Counted from the stretch's first letter, positions 34,802-43,580 are shown. The stretch: DNA of 64,000 nt from an uncultured Tateyamaria sp. (GCF_947503415.1 NZ_CANNDS010000001.1:620001-684000); one strand, 5' to 3'. Numbers and translations are program-made. Notes: a model not told the origin generated them from the letters alone.

Positions 34802-35672
34802 CCATTCCAAACTGAAAGCATGAAGCTGGTCCTCGAAAGACGCGGTAAAGCGACGAACGGCGCTGCATCTCCTTGTTGGACTTCTTCTTGGATGAACGAG
34901 TGTAGGGCGCTGGTGTTCGATCGGAGGGCAATTTCCCGCCCATGCTTGAACTGGCCCGTTTCTCGAAAACTTGCATTTTTTGCAAAGGCATTAGTGTTTG
35001 TGGCGGTTAGATTTCTGGCACAGCAATGTGCGCTGTCGTAAGCCTCCACACCGATTGCGGAAGGTTTCAACATGTCAAAATGCAACATCCATTGCGCCGC
35101 GTTGCAGCGATAGCTATGCCGCTCGTAGGAACACATGCTGCGTCGGCGAAACCTCAAATCCAATGTCAGCTTGGTCCGCGTCGGTGGTGTCCGTGTCGGC
35201 CGCGGCGAAAGTACGGTAACGGCTCCGCTTGAAATCATGCCTGCGAATGGCCGGTCTGAAGATACTGCCGCAATGCAGTGGATCACCTGCTGCGAGTGCG
35301 AACGAATGCTGCGTCAGCAATAGCCGCGCCCGCATAAGGCCGCTTTGTCCCGCAGACTGTGAGTTCGGACCAATCCATATATTGCGGTCGCAGCGAATAT
35401 CGGCTGTGCGGGCTGCGAGCGCAGTATCTTGACGGTGGGACAAAGGTCGGCAATGGGCCGTCCACAGCCCGGGAAATACTCCAGTTGAAGTTGATACTAC
35501 ACCGCATCTGACGGCTGCGAAGAACCCATTTCAACGGGCGCTGCACAGCGAATGAATGTCAGTTTCTTTCGGAAATGGGGTAATCAGCGTCATCGAAGCA
35601 CAGCGAACGGTGGTCTTAGGATTCTTTTACCAATGATGAATAGAAGCTGTTCCGCAAGAATGCGGAGGTTCC
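34802..35672. repeat. Non-coding stretch with copy B of the dispersed repeat
   Basis: No credible gene. From about 35250 to 35440 lies copy B of the repeat: 35296-35318 is identical over 23 bp to copy A, TTTGTCCCGCAG is at 35344-35355, CCGCAGACTGTGAGTTCG (35350-35367) is identical to copy C, and GCAGCGAAT is at 35390-35398. A weaker relative sits near 35130-35190 (ATGCTGCGTCGGCGAAACC). The rest is unique sequence. Confidence 0.6.
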
Positions 35673-35939
35673 ATGCAACACGTTTTCGGCGACTTCGTCA
35701 GGAATGGCGGCAGCGGTCAGTACGATTTCATCCGGAGGGATGGCCATATTATCGGTCGCCGCTCGGGATTGTCACTGAAATCGCCCTTTCCAAACTATTC
35801 CGCTTTACGGGCCGATTTTGGTGAACGCCTCGATCAGGTGATTTCCGCAAACACCCGGATGCTCCTGAACGCGCTGACACCACCTGACACCGTTCCAACT
35901 GTCACCGAAGCCGATCTACGAGATGTGTCGGACGCATAG
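35673..35939 (+). CDS. Short unknown protein ahead of the MuF gene
   Basis: An 88-residue frame with a good ribosome site (GCGGAGG, 6 bases before ATG). It reads MQHVFGDFVRNGGSGQYDFI, IIGRRSGLSLKSPFPNYSAL, then helix FGERLDQVISANTRMLLNAL. It ends with TAG, and the frame beyond the TAG stays open for about 45 codons. This suggests it is the N-terminal remnant of the larger MuF-type protein encoded next to it in another frame. No family recognised. Confidence 0.5.
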   Translation: MQHVFGDFVRNGGSGQYDFIRRDGHIIGRRSGLSLKSPFPNYSALRADFGERLDQVISANTRMLLNALTPPDTVPTVTEADLRDVSDA

Positions 35940-36031
35940 GCAGAGGCGCTTGATGTATGGACTTGCGCCTTGAGAGCATTTTCAGCCAATACTAAAATCA
36001 TTCGCAGCGACTGCGTCCACTTCGAACCGCG

Positions 36032-36928
36032 ATGGAAGAACACCTTCTGCGTGCCTTCGGAGGGCTGATCAACCAGCTCCGGCAAGAAGACCTCGCGATT
36101 GTGCAGTACATCTGGCGCTCGCGGGATGACGCCAAAGTGCGAGACAGCCACGCTACACATGATGACCGAGTTTTCCGTTGGGATGATCCGCCGGAAGGTG
36201 GGCATCCAGGCGAAGCACACAATTGCCGTTGCTACGCTGAGCCTGTTTTGCCCGGCGTCCAGAGCAATGTAGTGCTTGTCGATTTTGCCCCCGCGGCAGG
36301 TAGTGTCCCTGCTCTCGATCCGCCTGACGCGATACGTGGCTGGCGCGCGCTGACCGGCGTTGGCGCGGCGCTTCTTGCGTCCGATGCGCTGCAAGACTGG
36401 ACGGACGCTATGCGGGATCGGCGCGTAGATGAGGCAACCGCGCGACTAGGGGTGGATGTGACAACCATCGAAGGCCGTCTGGCCGCAACAGCTTATGCCC
36501 TTGTGCAAGAAGGGATCAGTAGCGGCGGGTATCCGGTTCTACCCAAAGACCCGGAATTTGCCCGTATCGGCGCTGAAGCGGCGGCACTTTACGAGTTGTT
36601 GAACCCGGGCACCATTCTTGAGACAGGCGTTGGCGGCGACTCTGCGAGACAACGGGCCTTGCAGGATTTCATTGAAGCCGTTGGTGATGCGCTCGCACGT
36701 GGCGATTTACAGCTTCAGGCAGGCGAGCTGGCCCAGGGCTGGGTCGAGATTTTCCCTGAACTGACAGAAGATGAGCGCCGTTTGGGAGAGCTACCCGGTA
36801 TCACCCCGGAACGGATCGAGCAGTGGCTTGAAACCTATCCTATCGAAGAACTGGGCCTGCCAAACAACACCGGCTCCCCCGTTCCCGGCGATCCAACGAG
36901 TAACACCATTTCAACACCAATTTCCTAG
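36032..36928 (+). CDS. Phage Mu gpF-like (MuF) head-protein domain with C-terminal extension
   Basis: A 298-residue frame. Residues 15-75 carry the MuF signature: RQEDLAIVQYIWRSRDDAKV, RDSHATHDDRVFRWDDPPEG, then GHPGEAHNCRCYAEPV, that is W-x-[ST]-x-x-D-x-R-V-R-x-S-H ... PPxxxxPG-x-x-x-NCRC. In phages this domain belongs to minor head proteins; in polymorphic toxins it replaces other delivery domains. The long helical extension (residues 90-298) leads to a TAG, after which the frame continues into a probable toxin domain. No other capsid, portal or terminase gene is nearby, favouring a toxin carrier over prophage structure. Confidence 0.75.
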   Translation: MEEHLLRAFGGLINQLRQEDLAIVQYIWRSRDDAKVRDSHATHDDRVFRWDDPPEGGHPGEAHNCRCYAEPVLPGVQSNVVLVDFAPAAGSVPALDPPDAIRGWRALTGVGAALLASDALQDWTDAMRDRRVDEATARLGVDVTTIEGRLAATAYALVQEGISSGGYPVLPKDPEFARIGAEAAALYELLNPGTILETGVGGDSARQRALQDFIEAVGDALARGDLQLQAGELAQGWVEIFPELTEDERRLGELPGITPERIEQWLETYPIEELGLPNNTGSPVPGDPTSNTISTPIS

Positions 36929-37384
36929 GCGACGAGGCCGAATATTGTTGCTAATGAGATTGGTAATCTTTCAATACCCGACGAACGTGATCTTCCTGAT
37001 GATTTTGGTCGTCGGTCCGTTGAACTCGCTAATGAAAATGGTGTTCAGCGGCCTCGTGAAGGTCGCGCAGGTGCTAGCTATGAAGCTGCCACAGGGACTA
37101 CATTGACGCGTCCCGACCCAGCGAACCCCGCCTACGATTTTTTCGATGAATCGAAGCGCGAAAGAATTGGAGTCAAAGGACCGGTCCCAAGGGTGGACGG
37201 CGCAGTTCCAGAAGAACGTTTAGATAGACTGAACGAGGCGACCATCGAGGAGGCCAATTTCCAGTCTGGCGCGGATCGAATTGTCGTTGATGCTGAAGGA
37301 CTAAGCGCGACGCAAGTGGACAGGTTGCGCCAAAAACTTGAAAATCGGGTATCGTCGGATATTCCGGTGGACATAATGAGGTAA
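36929..37384 (+). pseudogene. Probable nuclease-toxin tail of the MuF protein, behind an in-frame TAG
   Basis: Same frame as the MuF segment, open for 151 codons after TAG 36926-36928. It reads DERDLPDDFGRRSVELANEN, GRAGASYEAATGTTLTRPDP, then AYDFFDESKRERIGVKGPVP and ends FQSGADRIVVDAEGLSATQV, DRLRQKLENRVSSDIPVDIM. The order E(YEAATG)-D(YDFFDES)-x-VKGP and the terminal strand-helix-strand VVVD-LS-L-R-x-L resemble C-terminal restriction-nuclease-like toxins of CdiA/MuF proteins; the residue two before the Lys is Gly, not Asp/Glu, so the active site is not certain. The only later start is TTG 37103. It ends 2 bases before the immunity-like gene. Confidence 0.6.
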
Positions 37385-37386
37385 GC

Positions 37387-37767
37387 ATGGCGAACACAGT
37401 TCTTAAATTCAAAGATCAGACAATCCGCATCAACTATCATGATTTGGCGGAGGTGTTGGCGGTGCTGAACCAAAGACTGGAAACAGCATCATTGGCCAGA
37501 CAAGTCACAGAGCCTTGGTTGAACCACATCGAAGAAGGCCTCGGGTTTGTGTTGCTCGACACAAGCCTGCTGAATGTTCCCAGCGTCATTTCAGACTTCG
37601 AGACGGCACTAACCAAGCTGTCATCTGATCTACGAACGGGTGACGTTTCTCCTAACACATCGCGTTGGAACAACGTGTCAAACGATATTCGCCAGCAATC
37701 AGCCTACTTGCAGCGCATGCAGGCAGTTATCCGAGATTTGCGGAGCGCGTTGTCGCTTTCAGGGTGA
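37387..37767 (+). CDS. Candidate immunity protein for the MuF toxin
   Basis: A 126-residue, mostly helical, cytosolic protein (NYHDLAEVLAVLNQRLETAS, WLNHIEEGLGFVLLDTSLLN, SDFETALTKLSSDLR, SAYLQRMQAVIRDLRSALSL). ATG 37387 lies two bases after the toxin stop, with GAGGTAAGC as ribosome site, so the two are translationally coupled. Size, helicity and position are those of immunity proteins. The gene is intact while the toxin frame is interrupted, as expected if immunity is still under selection. I do not recognise a named immunity family. Confidence 0.65.
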   Translation: MANTVLKFKDQTIRINYHDLAEVLAVLNQRLETASLARQVTEPWLNHIEEGLGFVLLDTSLLNVPSVISDFETALTKLSSDLRTGDVSPNTSRWNNVSNDIRQQSAYLQRMQAVIRDLRSALSLSG

Positions 37768-37899
37768 GATTGGGCCACATTCGATCGCTTCAGTTTGCCA
37801 AAGCTCACACGTTTTTTTCACCAGCATAAACGACCGTTCCTGATGTTGCCAAATCGTTGAAGCTGTCTTTGGCGCAGCCGCAGCGACAGCCCACTTGGT

Positions 37900-37976
37900 C
37901 CGCAGACTGTGAGTTCGACTGCCGTCGGATTATGCGAGCGCAGCGAATAGTAGGTTCGGAGGGCCGCACTGCAGCG
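37900..37976. repeat. Copy C of the dispersed intergenic repeat
   Basis: CCGCAGACTGTGAGTTCG (37900-37917) is identical to 35350-35367. GCAGCGAAT at 37940-37948 and GGGCCGCACTGCAGCGA ending near 37977 complete the unit. It occupies most of the 276-bp gap between the immunity-like gene and the next minus-strand gene. Confidence 0.6.
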
Positions 37977-38043
37977 ACTATCTTTAGGAGCGAACGGCAG
38001 GATTGGGCCGCTCACAACTTGCTAATTCCCAGGGAGTGAGGGT

Positions 38044-39405
38044 TCAGTTTCCAAACTCTTCCGCATCTTCAGAAAGCGCACTTGGAGAGACATCCTGACC
38101 ACTTGCCCGATCAGACTTGATCTGCGGCGCTTTCTTAACCCATGCGGCCAGTTGGGACCCTGTTTCACCATAGAACTTTGGCACGATCCGCTCAAGTTCA
38201 GAGACAAAGTTGGTCTGCTGGGTGAACTTTCCTCCGAGCCGTTCTGACAAGAAGATATGAAAGCCATGCGGCGTCAGATGCTCCTTGCCGGCTGCCGCAA
38301 GATCTGGATCGACCCTTAAGTCCGCAACCGGATACTGAGTTGGTTCGCTCGCCCCAGGCCAGAGTAGGCGGATGAATAGCCCGTCAACGTTTTCTCCTTT
38401 CAACTGGCGCAAAAGCCAGTTTACTCGAGCTTTCGTCGACTTCTTGTCTTCAGGCGCTTTGAGCGTCATTCCGACGTCCAGTGAGCGTCGAGCCAAGTCT
38501 GCTGACACGTTGATCGGCGCAGCGGCGTCTGGGACCATCAAAGTGCACGATATACAATGGCTCTCCCGTAGCTGCGACAGCTCATCCTTCTGGCGTAGCG
38601 CTGGATCGCCAACTTGCTTGCGTGGCAATTTCTCCGTAACAACATTGCCTGTCATGCGGCTCAGGATCATCGACAGATCGCGGGTTTCCTGGTGCCAAGC
38701 TTCCAGTACTGTCTTTGCAGGCAATGACTTGGCTGGGATTGCACCCCCAGAGGAGACGAGCTTATTGAGCTCCGTCCACTCTTTGGGCATCCGGTCAAAG
38801 CCTTTTACGCCAGCACTTTCATGCGTCAGAAACCGACGCAATTCATTGAGTAAAACGAGCTGGTCGACGTCGGCGACCTGCTCTCCCGAGATCAACAGGT
38901 CCGCTGTGGTGAGGATATGCATCCATGACCAATGATAGACAGGCACCCGTGAGCGGCTCTTGCGGACTTGCTCGACCGGATGGCTATCAGGGGAAGTCGC
39001 AAATTGGTTTGAAAGAGTGATTACGCAATCGATACCATTCTCCTTGGCCAATACCCGATAGCGCTCGATTTGGTCAGCATCGAGCTCACTGTTGCCAACT
39101 TTGGCCTCAACCAGCGCCCTCCATTCGCGGCTACCGATCCGCACGACAATCAATCCATCAGGGCGGTCTTTAATCCCTGTACTCTGTCTGTGAAACACCA
39201 CCTCGGTGTAAGTGTCGACGTTCGCGCGAGCGCCGACCCGCTGACCAACGGATGATAAGAGCCGGGCACCGAACTCATCGATTTTGCACAGACAAGCTAG
39301 AACAATTGAGGTGGTTCGTCCTTCCTTTGATGTGGTAGACAGGACAGGGAACAGGCGAGCTGCCTCACCTTGCTTCAAGTAATCAGGCAGTTGCTCGCTT
39401 CCCAA
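38044..39405 (-). CDS. PD-(D/E)XK nuclease-like protein of unknown role
   Basis: A 453-residue protein. Residues 75-130 show a restriction-nuclease-like core: DRPDGLIVVRIGSREWRALV leading to EAKVGNSELDADQIERYRVL, so D-x(n)-E-x-K is present, followed by DCVITLSNQFATSP. The C-terminal half has WLLRQLKGENVDGLFIRLLW and a region likely recognising a substrate (GFHIFLSERLGGKFTQQTNF). The start is TTG 39405 with AAGGA about 9 bases upstream; no ATG is available. Proteins of this type occur in defence and DNA-modification islands without an assigned reaction. It stands alone among repeat-filled gaps. Confidence 0.7.
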   Translation of the reverse strand: MGSEQLPDYLKQGEAARLFPVLSTTSKEGRTTSIVLACLCKIDEFGARLLSSVGQRVGARANVDTYTEVVFHRQSTGIKDRPDGLIVVRIGSREWRALVEAKVGNSELDADQIERYRVLAKENGIDCVITLSNQFATSPDSHPVEQVRKSRSRVPVYHWSWMHILTTADLLISGEQVADVDQLVLLNELRRFLTHESAGVKGFDRMPKEWTELNKLVSSGGAIPAKSLPAKTVLEAWHQETRDLSMILSRMTGNVVTEKLPRKQVGDPALRQKDELSQLRESHCISCTLMVPDAAAPINVSADLARRSLDVGMTLKAPEDKKSTKARVNWLLRQLKGENVDGLFIRLLWPGASEPTQYPVADLRVDPDLAAAGKEHLTPHGFHIFLSERLGGKFTQQTNFVSELERIVPKFYGETGSQLAAWVKKAPQIKSDRASGQDVSPSALSEDAEEFGN

Positions 39406-40052
39406 TGAATAAATCCTTGCTTATCAACAATGAATTGAAGTTGATCAGAAACCCGGTCTTTAGGTCAACCCTCGCGTGTGCGGCGGAGGTTTCGTCTGTA
39501 TTGCAAGCAATTGAGAACAGTCGATCGTACAGCAGCGGTAAAAACCAAAGGGAAGGTCCGCTTCGAAGGATTGCGCAGCGGCATTCAGATCGAGTGCTCT
39601 ATGTCCGGTTCGGGCCGTCCTCAGCGGTGCCACTGAGCCCAACGGACATGCTGCGGACGATCTACCGGCGGCTGCGAGCCCATTGTGTGAATTCGTTTTC
39701 CTTGCTGCGCGCGCTCGCAGCGTAACAATCCGGCGATTGCGCGCTCTTTCTTGCTGCTGTGCAGCAGCGAAACCAGCCATTTGATCAACACGCTGCGAAA
39801 ATGTCGTGCAAGTATATACAGTGCGGACGAAGTTGCGACGGGAACTGCGGGTTAGCAAGCGTTCTAGGCAGATTGTTTCAATTCGATCATTGATCATAAG
39901 CTGGGGATGTTGATCACGTTTCTGCCGCGCGGCTTTAGTTGACCTTGGCGGCATCGCAAACAATTATATGATTTGTCGAAAGATACTCGCCCCTCAACTT
40001 CAGGTGCTGAAAAACGCTCGCGAAACGGCAATAGTTTATGCGAGTATAGGCT
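39406..40052. other. Gene-free stretch upstream of the SDR pseudogene
   Basis: No supported gene. Around 39640-39730 there is repeat-like debris (CTGCGAGCCC ... CTGCGCGCGCTCGCAGCG) related in style to the dispersed repeats. The 106-codon plus frame at 39405 reads as low-complexity Arg/Ser-rich sequence and is not supported. Confidence 0.5.
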
Positions 40053-40836
40053 TTGCACCTAAACATAGGCGGAAAGACAGCAGTCATCTGTGGAGGATCT
40101 GCGGGAATTGGTTTGGGTTGCGCGCGGGTTCTGGCAGGGGAAGGCGTGCGGGTCTGGCTGGTGGCCCGTGACGCAAAGCGCCTGGCTCAGGCGTGCGAGG
40201 CCATCAGAGCCTTCGGGAGACAGGCCGACCCAATTGTTGCTGATCTTGCAAGAGAGGATTTGGCAGACCGCATCGCTGCTATCATGCCTGCGCCGAATGT
40301 TCTCATAACCAATCCAGGCGCCACCCCCGCGGGGTCGCTGACTGAGGCCGCCGTGTGGCGCGCGCAGGCCGAAGCGATTGTGGGATGCACACTGGTGCTG
40401 CTTGACCTTGTCCTGCCTTCAATTAGGGATCGCGGCTTTGGGCGCATCATCAACATCACCGCTGCAGGCGCTTTCGAGGGTAGTCCCGCGTTTGGTGTTG
40501 CCGGCGCGCTAAGGGCGACCTTGACCCATGCGAGCGCCATGGTTGCCTGCAAAATCGGGCCGCACGGCGTTACGATCAACAGCGTTGCGCCTGGTCCTGT
40601 GCGTTCCGAAGGTCTCGATAAACACTTCGAATGTCGGGCTCGAGAGTTCTCGAGAGTTAGGGCAGTCACTTGATGAGGTCCGCCAGACACGCTTGCAGCA
40701 GATACCAACAAACCGCTTCGCGAAGGCAGATGACATCGGCGCGATATGTTCCACGTTTGCCTCGCCTCTTTCGGCAAGCTTCACGGGCCGGACAATTCTT
40801 GTGGACGGAGGCGCGAACGCCTTCCCCTTCCTGTAG
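40053..40836 (+). pseudogene. Short-chain dehydrogenase/reductase, frameshifted
   Basis: The N-terminal part (TTG 40053 start) has the nucleotide motif GGSAGIG and VWLVARDAKRLAQA, then NVLITNPGATPAG and IINITAAGAFEGSPAFGVAG. After VTINSVAPGPVRSEGLD the protein continues in a different frame (ELGQSLDEVRQTRLQQIPTN, RFAKADDIGAICSTFASPLS, FTGRTILVDGGANAFPFL), so a frameshift lies near 40600-40630. The usual Tyr of YxxxK is not visible in the SPAFGVAGALRATL segment, as in a divergent SDR subgroup. It may once have been the first gene of the racemase/FrhB cluster 300 bases downstream, which has the same orientation. Confidence 0.75.
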
Positions 40837-41135
40837 TCCGTCCGGCACTTTGTACAGCAAGCTGAAACGGGTGGGCTTTTGCATAGAACGGCTGGCGGCG
40901 CTTTTTCTGTCGAAAATTGCAATCCTCTGAAAGTCAAAATCACCCGGACCTGAGATCGTTCTTAGTTGCTTTGGGCTGGCAACGGATTTGAAAGCGACAC
41001 AACGATCTTGGGAGATGGGCGGCATTGCAAGGCGTCGGAATATTGACCATTGGGAAATAGTATATCTTATTTTTCAAAATTAGGCAGCCACCGCGAAAAA
41101 GTCGACAATTTGCCTCATCGATAATAGGTATTCCC

Positions 41136-41932
41136 ATGTCGGACCTAGCCACACTATCGGACCCACTGATCGCAGGTGTGGCCAGGCCGCCGGATTGGTG
41201 TGACCCGACCCCGGATCGTTTTCGCGGTCTGGTCACATCTGATCTGCGGGTTCAGCGGACAATAATGTCTGCGATCAACTTTGATTTCACCCTCGACAGT
41301 ATCGCCACTACCGAGCCTGAAATGATGGTCGCCGCACGGTCTCTGAAAAGAGCCGGATGCCAAGCGGTTATGCTGACGGGCACGCCGATTACCTGGGCAG
41401 CAGACCCGACGCAAGCGGGTGCGCGCGCCTTGCAGGACCGGGTTTCGGCAGCCGCCGGGGGTGTGCATTCATTCTGCCGGGTCTGTCAATCGTCGAGGCC
41501 TGCCGGGCGCTGGGGATTACAAGACCCGCATGCTGTACCACGTACTATCCTCCTGACTGGCGCGCACGCTGGACGCATTTCCTGCGCGACTGCGGGTTTC
41601 AACGCAAGGTGATGATGTCGATGGAGCAACTAGGCATGTCTGACCCGATACAGGTCGTCGGCGATCTTGGCTGGCCTCTAGCGAATGAGCGTCTCGTGGA
41701 AGCGGCCCGCGCAGTCCGCAAGGCAGACCCAAAGGCCGATGGTATGCTGATCGGTGACGCTGGTGTTTCCACTCTTGGATTGATTGAGGGTTTGGAGCAA
41801 GAATTCGACATACCGGTCATTGGCGCGGACGGTGCAATGGTCTGGGGCCTTGCGCGGGCATTGGGCGTTGATCTTCGCGATGGATCCCTGGGTTGGATGA
41901 CGCATGTCGGGCGGCCCCCTTCGGGACAATGA
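41136..41932 (+). pseudogene. Asp/Glu-racemase/maleate-isomerase-like protein, copy 1, frameshifted
   Basis: Paralogue of the gene at 44872: IAGVARPPDWCDPTPDRFRG aligns with IIGILSPPDWCEPSVDEFRA, and AVMLTGTPITWA with AIGMTGTPFVWAG. The frame fails in a run of five G (41457-41461) and continues in another frame as AFILPGLSIVEACRALG, TYYPPDWRARWTHFLRDCGF, GLIEGLEQEFDIPVIGADGA. One extra G would restore a 265-codon gene. It is either a true one-base deletion or a homopolymer sequencing error. The stop at 41930-41932 is one base before the next ATG, so translation was coupled to the FrhB-like gene. Confidence 0.75.
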
Positions 41933-41933
41933 A

Positions 41934-43508
41934 ATGAACGCGACAAGTTCCCGCGATTTGGGCAAGGATCGGCTCTACAAGATTGTCTGTGACGGCATGT
42001 GCATCGGATGTGGCCTTTGTGCCAGCCTTGCTGGGCCCGAAAAAATCCGCATGGCATTTGTGCGCAACGGTGATCTGCGCCCCCATGACACTGGCACTTT
42101 GTCGCAAGAGTTGGTCGATGAAATCTATGATCTTTTCCCCTCCACACGGCTGGATGGGCTGCCACCTAACCTTCAGGGGACCGGCACGATTGTCGATCCG
42201 ATTTGGGGGCCTTATCTGGCGATGTGGACCGCCCATGCTACAGCCCCCGATACTCGGATTAAGGCTGCCACCGGTGGGGTGATCACAGCGCTTTGTCGGC
42301 TGCTGCTGGTTCAGGGTCGCGTGGAATTCATCTTGCAGGCGGCGCCATCGCCGGATCGACACACAGCCGGTCTGGCGCAATTTTCCCGCAGCAGCCAAGA
42401 TCTGCACCGCACCACCGGTTCGATCTATGGGCCGGGTTCGGTGCTGGAGCGCTTGCGCGAAGCCCTTGACCTGAACCAGCCGTTTGCGCTTGTCGGCAAA
42501 CCTGGTGATCTGGCCGCAGCCCGAAACCTGGCGCGGAGGGAGCCACGTGTGCACCAACTTGTGCGATACTGGCTGACCCCGGTCTACGGTGGCTACGTCC
42601 CCCCCAAACGCACGGAAGAATTCCTTGCTGAACGCGATGTGGACCCGGCCACATTGACCGGCTTTAAATACCGGAGCGATGGATGCCCGGGAGACACCGA
42701 GTGGCAAACCTCGACCGGCCAAAGCGGTGCCGCCAGCATGATGGATCTTCATGGCGACGACGGCGAAGCCACCTGTGCATTGCCGCTGCGCTGCAAGCTT
42801 TGTCCTGACGGGCCGGGCGAAAGTGCGGACATAGCAGCGGGGGATCAATGGGTTTACGATGTCCTCGATCCTAAACTGGCAGGATCAGATCCCCGCTACA
42901 ACGCTGTCATCGTTCGCACAGAAATTAGTCAGGAATTATTTGAGGAGGCCTGCAAGGCGGGCTACCTGACAGTCGACGGCGCAATCACACCTGAATTCTA
43001 TGACACATGTCAGCATCATCATGTGACCAAGAAACGGGTTATGCGCGTCCGCTGCGACGCTGCCTTGGCACTTGGTCACACAGTTCCACGCAGCACGGGA
43101 TTGCTGCTGGATGCGATGGCTTCACGCGAATCGAACGGAACCTACTACACCCAGTTCGAAGGCGCGATTTTCTTCAATCATCGCGATGGTGCCACCTGCG
43201 ATATCTTTCTGGCCCAAGCCTACCTTGACGCTGCTGCTGCCGCTGAGCTTGGCGTGGGTACCGCAGTTTCATTCCGGAGGAGAACCATAATGCCACTTGT
43301 GAAAATCGAAATGTTTGAAGGACGCACACAAGCCCAGAAAAAGGCGGTTGCCAAAGGCATCTGCGAGGTCTTTCGCGAGGTTCTGGGCGGCTCACCGGAT
43401 CACAGCTGGATCATCTTCGAGGACCGCAGCCGCGATCAGTGGTTCGTCGGCCCCAACAGCCAGACCGAGATTAATGCCAAGCGCCAGGCGGCGGGTGGCG
43501 ACGACTGA
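41934..43508 (+). CDS. FrhB-type iron-sulfur flavoprotein, copy 1, reading through a tautomerase domain
   Basis: A 524-residue frame of the coenzyme F420 hydrogenase/dehydrogenase beta-subunit family (FrhB, HCAR, BciB relatives): N-terminal ferredoxin-like CDGMCIGCGLC, RIKAATGGVITALCRLL, GSIYGPGSVLERL, RCKLCPDGPGESADIAAGDQ and YDTCQHHHV. Compared with copy 2 it has lost three cysteines: GKPGD for GKPCD, RYWLTPVYGG for KICMTPVCGG, so part of the Fe-S ligation is gone. From residue 453 the frame becomes a 4-oxalocrotonate-tautomerase domain, which has its own ATG and ribosome site and is listed separately. ATG 41934 follows the racemase stop by one base. The organism shows no sign of F420 synthesis here, so flavin/ferredoxin chemistry is more likely. 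Confidence 0.75.
   Translation: MNATSSRDLGKDRLYKIVCDGMCIGCGLCASLAGPEKIRMAFVRNGDLRPHDTGTLSQELVDEIYDLFPSTRLDGLPPNLQGTGTIVDPIWGPYLAMWTAHATAPDTRIKAATGGVITALCRLLLVQGRVEFILQAAPSPDRHTAGLAQFSRSSQDLHRTTGSIYGPGSVLERLREALDLNQPFALVGKPGDLAAARNLARREPRVHQLVRYWLTPVYGGYVPPKRTEEFLAERDVDPATLTGFKYRSDGCPGDTEWQTSTGQSGAASMMDLHGDDGEATCALPLRCKLCPDGPGESADIAAGDQWVYDVLDPKLAGSDPRYNAVIVRTEISQELFEEACKAGYLTVDGAITPEFYDTCQHHHVTKKRVMRVRCDAALALGHTVPRSTGLLLDAMASRESNGTYYTQFEGAIFFNHRDGATCDIFLAQAYLDAAAAAELGVGTAVSFRRRTIMPLVKIEMFEGRTQAQKKAVAKGICEVFREVLGGSPDHSWIIFEDRSRDQWFVGPNSQTEINAKRQAAGGDD
43290..43508 (+). CDS. 4-oxalocrotonate tautomerase-like protein, nested in frame
   Basis: A 72-residue tautomerase: MPLVKIEMFEGRTQAQKKAV, AKGICEVFREVLGGSPDHSW, IIFEDRSRDQWFVG. 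The catalytic residue of this family is the free N-terminal Pro after Met removal, so a separately translated product starting at this ATG is required for activity. A strong GGAGGAG lies 8-9 bases upstream of ATG 43290, inside the FrhB-like frame, which supports independent initiation. The fused form made by read-in from the upstream start would carry a buried, inactive proline. Confidence 0.8.
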   Translation: MPLVKIEMFEGRTQAQKKAVAKGICEVFREVLGGSPDHSWIIFEDRSRDQWFVGPNSQTEINAKRQAAGGDD

Positions 43509-43580
43509 TGGTTTCGTCAAAACGCCTGACTCGACGGTTAAACTTTATATGCCCGAATGAGCGCAAAGGATTGAAGGTAA

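Noticed and set aside
36926-36928. Reassignment of TAG to an amino acid in this organism
   Set aside because: TAG serves as the ordinary stop of intact genes in the window (for example 16656-16658 and 34799-34801), so only suppression or mutation remains.
36032-37384. Prophage in the 35-38 kb region
   Set aside because: Only one phage-like domain is present; there is no portal, terminase, tail, integrase or attachment site.
39405-39725. 106-codon plus frame after the PD-(D/E)XK gene
   Set aside because: Arg/Ser-rich, no ribosome site, overlaps repeat-like debris.
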